This document shows, piece by piece, positions 5,677 to 10,618 of a stretch of 10,618 nt of DNA. The notes under the pieces were generated by a model. That model ran no database searches, had not been told where the DNA came from, and worked only from the letters and a program-made list of their open reading frames with translations. The DNA lies in the NCBI GenBank assembly GCA_030614505.1, contig JAUWTX010000048.1:1-10618 (forward strand). Reading direction: 5' to 3'. The position numbers and the translations under genes were made by a program. The DNA comes from Desulfuromonadales bacterium (GTDB lineage Bacteria; Desulfobacterota; Desulfuromonadia; Desulfuromonadales; BM103). Numbering within the stretch: position 1 is the stretch's first letter; every line of letters begins with the position of its first letter.

Positions 5677-6018
5677 ATGATGAAACAGGAAGAAATGGTT
5701 CTGATGCGGATCTTTGTCGGTGAGAGTGACCGTTACCAAAAGAAGCCACTCTATGAGGCCTTGGTTGAGCTGTTCTGTGCCAAGGGCGTGGCCGGGGCCA
5801 CAGTTGTCAAGGGGGCGATGGGTTACGGTGCTCGGAACGAAGTACATTCTGATCGCGTCTTGCGCCTGAGCAGTAATCTTCCCGTGATTGTCGAAGTCGT
5901 CGATACCGAAGAAAAGATCGATGCTGTTCTGCCGCTTATCGAGTCGATGTTTCAGGGCGGTCTGATCACTCTGGAAAAGGCCCGCGTCATTAATTTCTGC
6001 AAGGATATGAGCGTGTGA
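5677..6018 (+). CDS. DUF190 family protein, crcB partner
   Basis: This 113-residue soluble protein matches the DUF190 family, whose members have a ferredoxin-like, PII-like fold and are often encoded beside crcB; a role in fluoride or ion sensing is suspected but unproven. Characteristic segments are the N-terminal strand LMRIFVGESDRYQKKPLYEALVEL, the glycine-rich turn KGVAGATVVKGAMGYG, then SDRVLRLSSNLPVIVEVVD and the C-terminal LITLEKARV strand (segments quoted as landmarks). Two adjacent ATGs are possible. AGGAGG (5666-5671) is about 5 bases from the first (5677) and 8 from the second (5680), so translation may start at either. The TGA stop lies inside the left arm of the intergenic repeat at 6015-6070. 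Confidence 0.88.
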   Translation: MMKQEEMVLMRIFVGESDRYQKKPLYEALVELFCAKGVAGATVVKGAMGYGARNEVHSDRVLRLSSNLPVIVEVVDTEEKIDAVLPLIESMFQGGLITLEKARVINFCKDMSV

Positions 6019-6070
6019 GGCGTGAGGTGTTTTTTGTTCAAAGAATAAGATTTTCTCCTAACGCCTCACC
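6015..6070 (+). repeat. Intergenic repeat family, copy A
   Basis: GTGAGGCGT (6015-6023) and ACGCCTCAC (6061-6069) are perfect 9-bp inverted arms about 37 bases apart. Inside, GTGAGGTGTTTTTTGTT leads through a variable stretch to TTTTCTCCTAACGCC. The same order, GTGAGG then TGTTTT, GTT and TTTTCTC ahead of CGCC, recurs at 6614-6655 with almost the same length (44 and 42 bases). The ends show 7-base periodicity of the GCGTGAG type. The element overlaps the stop codon of the DUF190 gene and fills most of the spacer before the TerB-like gene. Confidence 0.6.
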
Positions 6071-6103
6071 TTTTATCATTGGTTCAGGAAGGATGAACAA
6101 CGT

Positions 6104-6565
6104 ATGTTCAATCGCATCATGACACTGCTGCAGGGAGAAGGGGAGGTCGCCCGGGAAAGTCGCTTCGAGCGGGTCCAGGTCGCTACCTGTGCCCTGCTCA
6201 TGGAGGTTGCCCACAGCGACGGTCACTACCAGTCGGTAGAGGCGAGAATAGTTCATGACCTGCTGGCCAGTAAATTCAACCTTTCGCCGGCGGCAGTCGC
6301 TGAACTGGTCGATTACTCCCACCAGCATCGTGAAGAAAGCCTCGATCTTTTTCAATTCGCACGTGAAATCAACGCTCATTTCAGCCGTGAAGAAAAACTC
6401 GATGTCATGGAAGGCATCTGGCGGGTGATTTATGCTGACGGCACGCTCGATAAACACGAGGATGCCCTGGCCAGGCAGCTTGCTACCCTGCTGCGCCTAG
6501 GTCATAAGGATGTTATCAGTCGCAAGTTGAAGGTTTTGGATGAGGTTAGAACCCGTGGCACGTAG
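6104..6565 (+). CDS. TerB-like (COG4103-type) protein
   Basis: A 153-residue all-alpha protein of the TerB/tellurite-resistance-B superfamily. The sequence splits into two related halves with acidic, metal-binding-like motifs: EVAHSDGHYQSVEARIV (D39, G40, E46) and RVIYADGTLDKHEDALARQLA (D112, G113, D116, E119); these xDGxxxxxE patterns are the family's signature. No membrane segment or signal peptide is seen, so it is cytoplasmic or membrane-peripheral. TerB relatives are linked to tellurite, phage and envelope stress, but this short stand-alone type has no established function; I see no TerC, TerD or TerZ gene nearby. The ATG at 6104 has AGGAAGG (6086-6092) about 11 bases upstream. Both flanking spacers carry the same intergenic repeat, and the last three codons plus stop fall in a CGTGGCACG repeat unit of copy B. 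Confidence 0.85.
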   Translation: MFNRIMTLLQGEGEVARESRFERVQVATCALLMEVAHSDGHYQSVEARIVHDLLASKFNLSPAAVAELVDYSHQHREESLDLFQFAREINAHFSREEKLDVMEGIWRVIYADGTLDKHEDALARQLATLLRLGHKDVISRKLKVLDEVRTRGT

Positions 6566-6668
6566 CGAGTAGCGCGTGGCACGGAAAGCTGTAACACCAG
6601 AAGGGCTAATGAAGTGAGGGTGTTTTGTTTATAATCTCTTGGTTTTTCTCTCGCCACCCGCCACGCGC
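6554..6668 (+). repeat. Intergenic repeat family, copy B
   Basis: CGTGGCACG occurs twice in direct orientation (6554-6562 and 6575-6583). GCGCGTGGC (6572-6580) and GCCACGCGC (6660-6668) are perfect 9-bp inverted arms. Between them GTGAGGGTGTTTTGTTT (6614-6630) through TTTTTCTCTCGCC (6643-6655) repeats the core of copy A. The right end is a degenerate 7-base tandem (CGCCACC, CGCCACG, CGCCTCC). The element contains the stop codon of the TerB-like gene and ends 12 bases before the methyltransferase ATG. A perfect TATAAT at 6630-6635 could be a -10 box, but no matching -35 is seen. Confidence 0.6.
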
Positions 6669-6680
6669 CTCCAGCCACTG

Positions 6681-7289
6681 ATGTCCAGCCTGACCCGCAT
6701 CGCCCTCTGGGGCCAGCAGCTGGTCTGCGAAGTTCTGCAACCCGGTGAACTGGCTGTCGACCTGACCTCTGGTAAAGGAAGAGATACCTACGCCTTGGTG
6801 AAAGCGGTCGATCCAGAAGGGCAGGTTGTTGCGCTTGACCTGCAGGCTGCGGCCCTTGAGCAGACCACAGAGCTTTTGCAGAGTAATGACTTCACCATAA
6901 ACCGCTGGCCCGCCGACCTGGCCATCCCGAAACAGGCTGGCATTTTCCTGGTTCAAGCCTGCCACAGTACACTCGACAAACTGTTGCAACATCCTGCCAA
7001 AGCAATTATAGCCAACCTCGGCTACATGCCAGGTGGCGACCCGTCTCTGGTGACGCGTCCTGACTCGACTCTGGCGGTTTTACAGCAGTCCCTCGAGTTG
7101 TTGTCTCCCGGCGGTCGCCTCGCCGTGACTGTTTATCCGGCACATCCGGGTGGGGGTGAGGAGAGGACTGTGGTTAATGAGTTTTTCTGCTCTCTGCCTA
7201 GTGACCTCTGGAAGGTTCTCTCCTTGCGTGCTGTCAATTGTATCGGAGCCCCCTGTCTGTTGGTAGCAGAGCGTACCTCTCGAATTTGA
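6681..7289 (+). CDS. Class I SAM-dependent methyltransferase, MnmM/YtqB-like
   Basis: The 202-residue protein belongs to the rRNA_methylase/YtqB group. Motif I is VDLTSGKGRDT (residues 26-36), the SAM-binding acidic residue after strand 2 is D53 in VVALDLQ, and motif IV is the family-specific NLGYMPGGDP (112-121). A further block, YPAHPGGGEE (152-161), matches the HxxGxxE segment of the group. In Bacillus and plants this family is MnmM, which methylates the wobble uridine nm5(s2)U34 of tRNA to mnm5(s2)U; the specific reaction here is inferred. The ATG at 6681 fits the N-termini of homologues, but there is no ribosome-binding site because a repeat element ends only 12 bases upstream. The frame is open back to a TTG at 6639 inside the repeat, also without a site. 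Translation may depend on coupling or an unusual leader. Confidence 0.8.
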   Translation: MSSLTRIALWGQQLVCEVLQPGELAVDLTSGKGRDTYALVKAVDPEGQVVALDLQAAALEQTTELLQSNDFTINRWPADLAIPKQAGIFLVQACHSTLDKLLQHPAKAIIANLGYMPGGDPSLVTRPDSTLAVLQQSLELLSPGGRLAVTVYPAHPGGGEERTVVNEFFCSLPSDLWKVLSLRAVNCIGAPCLLVAERTSRI

Positions 7290-7398
7290 TTTTCCCCTTT
7301 AACTAGATAGATCCATGCGTTAGATTTCCTGCTTTTTTGCTTGTATATGGGGCTAGCCTAGGAGGGTAACGGACTATACGGGCTGGAGCGAAAACAGA

Positions 7399-7426
7399 AA
7401 GGGCCGACACAATCGTGTCGGCCCTT
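7399..7426. terminator. Bidirectional hairpin between convergent genes
   Basis: A perfect 12-bp stem pairs AAGGGCCGACAC (7399-7410) with GTGTCGGCCCTT (7415-7426) around AATC. It lies between the plus-strand methyltransferase and the minus-strand OmpA gene, and after the OmpA remnant. U-runs on either side are poor (CTTTCTGTTTT on the minus strand), so efficiency is uncertain. Confidence 0.75.
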
Positions 7427-7466
7427 CGTCCTTCTGTTGCCTGCAAAAAACTGTTATCGCGGTGGA

Positions 7467-7565
7467 GACTGCCAGAATCACTTCAACACGACAGTTGTAC
7501 TGGCGTCCCACTTCGGTGACATTTGAATCAACCGGTCTGGTTTCTCCGTAATCGCTGCGTCGCTG
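7467..7565 (-). pseudogene. Remnant of a second OmpA-family C-terminus
   Basis: Immediately after the OmpA TAA stop, in the same reading frame on the minus strand, the translation reads YGETRP, then NVTEVGRQYN, then RVEVILAV. This aligns with the end of the intact OmpA protein: YGESQP, NSTEDSRKLN, RRVEIQTR. YGE, the proline, the NxTE spacing and N-x-RVE all line up. The frame stays open to a TAG at 7374-7376, but only the first 33 codons look OmpA-like. There is no start codon or ribosome-binding site for it. It may be the tail of a former tandem paralogue deleted up to the intact gene, or a partial duplication of the 3' end. The invariant double arginine is C-R here (codons 25-26). Confidence 0.6.
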
Positions 7566-8657
7566 TTAACGGGTCTGAATTTCAACGCGGCGGTTGAGTT
7601 TGCGACTGTCCTCTGTGCTGTTGTCATACTTGGGCTGGCTTTCCCCGTAGCCAATGGACTCCAGTCGGTCACTTGCAATGCCATTGTTGACCAGCCAGTT
7701 TTTGACCGAAGCCGCCCGACGTTCAGACAGTTTCTGGTTATAACTGTCCGAGCCGACGGAGCAGGTGTGGCCTAATATCAGGAAGGTCGTGGCAGTATCT
7801 TCGTCCAGAATGATCTTGGCCTGCTCAAGCGCCGGGATCATTTCGTCCGTGATATCGTGCTTGTCGAAACCGAACAGTAAGTTGAAGGTAATGATCTCCT
7901 TGGTCACCTTGACCGGAGCAGGTTTTTTCACAACCGGTGGTGGTACGGGCTTCGGTTTTACAATCGGTGCCGGCGGGCAGCCAACCGCATCAACCATGAC
8001 GCCCAGCGGTGTGTCAGGGCATTTGTCACGAATGTCGGGGATGCCGTCGCCATCGCTATCGAGTGGCGGTGGTGGGAGAAGTGCCGGCCCACCAAACTGC
8101 CAGTAGAGGCCGACTGTTGCCAGGAAATTATGGTCAAGCTGATCACCGGTTCTGCGATCCCACTCCCGGTCTGAGTGATAATCGAGAATATGACGCAGGT
8201 CCATACGCAGGGCGGTATCGTCGCTCACGAAATATTTGGCGCCGACGCCCCAGTTCATCATGTAGTCCGTATCGTCATCGTAGCCGTCAACATCGAAGTA
8301 GGTGCCGCCGAAACCGGCTGACACATAAGGTACGAAAGGACCGTCCGGATTGAAGTGATAGAGGGCGTTTATGCCAATAGTCCAGATGTCGATATCCTCG
8401 CTTGAAAATTCCTTCAGGTCGGTTTCTGTCGGGGTGTAGCGAACTTCCAGCTCAGCGGCCCACCGTTTACTCACATTATAGCCGAGGGATAATCCGCCAC
8501 CTATGGCGTCATCCGTGTTCTGATCCCCGTCAAAGACGTGATAGCCAACCATCGGTGAAAGACTGAATGCGCCTTCGCGTTGCCCTGCTTGTGCTATGCC
8601 TGCCATGGACAGAGCTACAACCAGGATCGTCAATAAGCCAACCTTAAAGCACTTCAT
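7566..8657 (-). CDS. OmpA/OprF-family outer-membrane porin with peptidoglycan-binding domain
   Basis: A 363-residue outer-membrane protein. Residues 1-24 are a signal peptide (cleavage after AQA). Residues 25-188 form an eight-stranded-type beta-barrel rich in alternating aromatic strands and ending LYWQFGG. A short linker PPPPLDSDGDGIPD with DKCPDTP (200-229) is a thrombospondin-type-3, calcium-binding-like repeat with two cysteines (C213, C227), and a proline/lysine hinge (230-252) follows. The OmpA_C domain (255-363) carries LFGFDKHDI, GHTCSVGSDSYN, LSERRAASV and the terminal NRRVEI. The ATG is preceded by AGGAGGAGG. Oddly, the aspartate of the GHTD motif that helps bind diaminopimelate is cysteine here (C299), while the partner arginine R314 is kept. 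It has its own promoter and palindromic operator. Its role is probably structural anchoring of the outer membrane to peptidoglycan; porin activity is unknown. Confidence 0.92.
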   Translation of the reverse strand: MKCFKVGLLTILVVALSMAGIAQAGQREGAFSLSPMVGYHVFDGDQNTDDAIGGGLSLGYNVSKRWAAELEVRYTPTETDLKEFSSEDIDIWTIGINALYHFNPDGPFVPYVSAGFGGTYFDVDGYDDDTDYMMNWGVGAKYFVSDDTALRMDLRHILDYHSDREWDRRTGDQLDHNFLATVGLYWQFGGPALLPPPPLDSDGDGIPDIRDKCPDTPLGVMVDAVGCPPAPIVKPKPVPPPVVKKPAPVKVTKEIITFNLLFGFDKHDITDEMIPALEQAKIILDEDTATTFLILGHTCSVGSDSYNQKLSERRAASVKNWLVNNGIASDRLESIGYGESQPKYDNSTEDSRKLNRRVEIQTR

Positions 8658-8706
8658 ATGCTGACCTCCTCCTATTTTGTAAATGTCTTTTTCCCTGTTT
8701 TAACCA

Positions 8707-8723
8707 TATGATTCTGAATCATA
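8707..8723 (-). promoter_or_regulatory. Perfect 17-bp palindrome over the ompA -10 box
   Basis: TATGATTC-T-GAATCATA is perfectly symmetrical (8+1+8) and overlaps the predicted -10 hexamer, the position of a repressor operator. The 7-1-7 layout recalls Fur-superfamily boxes, but the half-site does not match a consensus I know for Fur, PerR or Zur. The regulator is therefore unassigned. Confidence 0.6.
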
Positions 8724-8745
8724 ACAGGTGTTTGCTGGTCTGCAA
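8718..8745 (-). promoter_or_regulatory. Promoter of the OmpA-family gene
   Basis: On the minus strand TTGCAG (8745-8740) is followed after 16 bases by TATGAT (8723-8718), which is preceded by TGT, an extended -10 feature. The transcript would start near 8711 and have a leader of about 54 bases. It separates ompA from the beta-barrel gene upstream, although no clear terminator is seen after the latter. Confidence 0.6.
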
Positions 8746-8783
8746 CGGTCCTGCTCTGATTTATGCAACGAAAGGTGGAAAAA

Positions 8784-10013
8784 TCAAAAAAAACACTTAA
8801 TAAAGAAACCACCACTGTCACCACGCAGACCAAATTCACTGCGTGGCTCGGCAGGAAGGGCAGATGATATGACCCGTGGTTTCTGTCCTGTGTGCCAGGT
8901 CCAGAAGAGTTGTAATGAAATGTTGTCAGCGAGGTTGAGATCCAGAGTTGGCCGGATCAGCGTCGATCTGTCCTCAATATTGTAAATAAGCAGACCTTGT
9001 ATTGTCGCCAGGGGATGCAGTTCGTAGGCCGGTGCAGCGATCAGGTAGTGTCTGCCGAGCAGGTAGGTGAGCCCTTCCTGCAAAGGGGCTGAGGCGAGGG
9101 CTTTGGGGTAATCTTCCGGGTTGTCGACACCAGGACCATTATAGAGGTACTGGGTAATCAAAGAGATACCGTTGTCAAAACGATACCAGCTTTCAATGGC
9201 AGCAAGGGCATAGGAGTCACGCAGGTCACCACCAGCTTCTCCTGTATCTCTGCCTTTGTGGATACTGAATTCACCTTTCAACCCAAGCGTGCCGAGGTTG
9301 CCGGCCAATCCGGCACCTAACATGGTACGTCCGCGCAATCGGCCGCCGATCATCAGCAGGTCCAAACCTGCCCGGTTATCCGACCAGGTTGCCAGAAAGG
9401 AATCGTAGCGGGCTTTTTCTCCCCAGATGGCAATTGCGCCGAGTTGTCCGTCGAGCCCGTAGTTGAAGATGGTATGCAGGGCATCGACACCGCTGCGGAT
9501 ATCTGTGTCGAGCGCGTCGGGGGCGAAGGGGGCGATGACATCCAGGGGAGAAAAGACGATGATTCGCCCGAAACCGATGGCCTGACGACCGATGGTGATA
9601 TCCATCGCCCCGGCACGTCGTTTCAAGTTTAACCGGTCGACCTGCAGACGACTGGCACTATGATCACCGTGCCTCCATACTTTATCCAGGTCCACGTGGC
9701 GGTTGTAACCGCTGGATGGCAGGGTAAAGTTTTCTAACTGGTTGCTCCAGAGGTATTGATGATCGAGGGACACTTCAAGACTCCAGCCTTTGGCCGGTTG
9801 CCAGTCCATGTCGAGACGCGCCCGATTGCTGGAGAGACGGTAGTCGGGGAAAAGATCAGCGGGTGCCTCCTCGCCATAAAGATTGAGGGATTTGATGGAA
9901 CCGCTCCATTCCGGCAACGAAGCTCTCGCAAAAGATGTCGAGGTGAACAGTATCCCCCAAAGCAAGAATGTCGCACCGAATTGGAAAAATGTTTTACAGG
10001 TTGATCTCTTCAT
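8784..10013 (-). CDS. Uncharacterised outer-membrane beta-barrel protein coupled to an ABC transporter
   Basis: I do not recognise a named gene. The 409-residue product has an N-terminal signal peptide (about residues 1-29, ending near SFA) and no other hydrophobic helix. The rest alternates aromatic and polar residues in beta-strand fashion and ends in phenylalanine (FFIKCFF), as outer-membrane barrels do. The segment GRQAIGFG (142-149), then FSPLDVIAPFAPD (154-166) and GVDAL (175-179), resembles the GRQ-x-I-x-(W/F)G...PxD...NP block of DUF1302-like porins found in many deltaproteobacteria. Its ATG overlaps the stop codon of the ABC ATPase gene (ATGA, 10013-10010), which indicates translational coupling and a shared task. 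An export or lipid/lipoprotein-trafficking role is inferred from that alone. The coding strand ends with a T8 run (8786-8793) just before the TGA, a place where slippage or a sequencing error could alter the C-terminus. Confidence 0.75.
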   Translation of the reverse strand: MKRSTCKTFFQFGATFLLWGILFTSTSFARASLPEWSGSIKSLNLYGEEAPADLFPDYRLSSNRARLDMDWQPAKGWSLEVSLDHQYLWSNQLENFTLPSSGYNRHVDLDKVWRHGDHSASRLQVDRLNLKRRAGAMDITIGRQAIGFGRIIVFSPLDVIAPFAPDALDTDIRSGVDALHTIFNYGLDGQLGAIAIWGEKARYDSFLATWSDNRAGLDLLMIGGRLRGRTMLGAGLAGNLGTLGLKGEFSIHKGRDTGEAGGDLRDSYALAAIESWYRFDNGISLITQYLYNGPGVDNPEDYPKALASAPLQEGLTYLLGRHYLIAAPAYELHPLATIQGLLIYNIEDRSTLIRPTLDLNLADNISLQLFWTWHTGQKPRVISSALPAEPRSEFGLRGDSGGFFIKCFF

Positions 10014-10618
10014 GGGGTGACACTGGTGTCGTCGGCAAGATACCCGTCTTCCAAACGTATCACTCGTCTTGCCTGGGAGATGACTCTGTCATCATGGGAA
10101 CTGAAGATAAAGGTTGTTCCTTTCTGCTGGTTGAGTCGACGCATCAAATCCAGAAGCTCTTCAGCCGCATGAGAATCAAGGTTGGCGGTTGGTTCGTCGG
10201 CCAGTATGACATGGGGATTTGCTGCCATGGCCCTGGCGATGGCGACCCGTTGCTGCTGTCCACCGGAGAGGTCAGTCGGGCATCTATCCTCCAGGCCATC
10301 GATACCAAGATCGGCAAAGAGCTTGCTGACTCTCTCCCGACGATGCTTCTTCGGGACTCTCTGCAGCATCAGGGTGAATTCTGCATTCTCTGCCGCTGTT
10401 AAGACCGGGATCAGGTTGTACGACTGGAAGATAAAACCGATATTCTGCAGGCGGAAATCGGCTAGTTCCCGGGGGCTTGCCGTACCAAGGTCAAGACCGC
10501 TGACAATTACTTGCCCGGTAGTCGGACGATCCAGACAACCGATCAGGTTCAGGGCGGTTGTCTTGCCGCTTCCCGACGGCCCTGCCAGTACGGCAAATTC
10601 GCCTGAATCAAAGGCAAG
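10010..10618 (-). CDS. ABC transporter ATP-binding protein, LolD/MacB type (N-terminus beyond window)
   Basis: The frame is open from the window edge to the TGA at 10012-10010, giving 202 residues of an ATPase that lacks only about its first 30 residues. It shows Walker A GPSGSGKTT (visible residues 13-21), the Q-loop in GFIFQSYNLIPVLTAAEN, the signature LSGGQQQR, Walker B VILADEPTANLD and the H-loop SSHD. The phrase FQSYNLIPVLTAxEN and the DEPTANLD D-loop are typical of the LolD/MacB/FtsE (type VII ABC) group, which drive mechanotransmission across the envelope and not solute import. A matching FtsX/MacB-like permease is expected next to it but lies outside the window. The stop overlaps the start of the beta-barrel gene, so the two are co-translated. 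The ATG at 10369 is internal, not the start. Confidence 0.92.
   Translation of the reverse strand, partial: LAFDSGEFAVLAGPSGSGKTTALNLIGCLDRPTTGQVIVSGLDLGTASPRELADFRLQNIGFIFQSYNLIPVLTAAENAEFTLMLQRVPKKHRRERVSKLFADLGIDGLEDRCPTDLSGGQQQRVAIARAMAANPHVILADEPTANLDSHAAEELLDLMRRLNQQKGTTFIFSSHDDRVISQARRVIRLEDGYLADDTSVTP

Noticed and set aside
6093..6122. Nine-codon ORF overlapping the TerB-like start
   Set aside because: The ATG at 6093 directly abuts the AGGAAGG site with no spacing, so initiation there is unlikely; the ATG at 6104 is the better start.
8786..8793. Programmed frameshift at the T8 run ending the beta-barrel gene
   Set aside because: The frame already ends with a typical barrel terminus (phenylalanine) two codons later, so slippage is not needed to explain the product.

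Overview
The window looks like chromosomal DNA of a Gram-negative, acetate-oxidising member of the Desulfuromonadales/Geobacterales (Desulfuromonas/Geobacter-like deltaproteobacteria). The grounds are a long AarC/Ato-type succinyl-CoA:acetate CoA-transferase, an RpoH sigma factor placed under a CIRCE/HrcA operator, a BamD lipoprotein and OmpA-family outer-membrane proteins, and an IscR/Rrf2-like operator. This assignment is inference from gene content; no marker gene fixes the taxon. I see no phage, insertion sequence, CRISPR array, tRNA or rRNA.

Left part (1-3123): the 3' end of a XerC-like tyrosine recombinase, then a single-gene 2-Cys peroxiredoxin unit with its own promoter, an IscR/Rrf2-like operator and a terminator. 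Convergent to it on the minus strand is the CoA-transferase, with its own strong terminator, a long leader, and a promoter flanked by two GTATAC-centred sites.

Middle (3124-7289): minus-strand bamD and rpoH, the latter with a textbook CIRCE element over its promoter start site. Divergent from rpoH, on the plus strand, a good sigma70-type promoter leads a five-gene run: an unannotated 48-residue zinc-ribbon-like lipoprotein, the fluoride channel crcB (TTG start), a DUF190 protein, a TerB-like protein and a MnmM/YtqB-type methyltransferase. The two spacers around the TerB-like gene are filled by two copies of one intergenic repeat family, each overlapping the stop codon of the gene before it.

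Right part (7290-10618), all minus strand: an ABC-transporter ATPase of LolD/MacB type (N-terminus beyond the window) is translationally coupled by an ATGA overlap to an uncharacterised outer-membrane beta-barrel. Next comes an OmpA/OprF-like porin with its own promoter and a perfect 17-bp palindrome over the -10 box. Directly behind the OmpA stop codon, in the same frame, lies a diverged remnant of a second OmpA C-terminus.

The points most worth a second look are the repeat family around the TerB-like gene, the hidden OmpA remnant, the small lipoprotein heading the crcB run, the ABC/beta-barrel pair, and the several well-formed operators.
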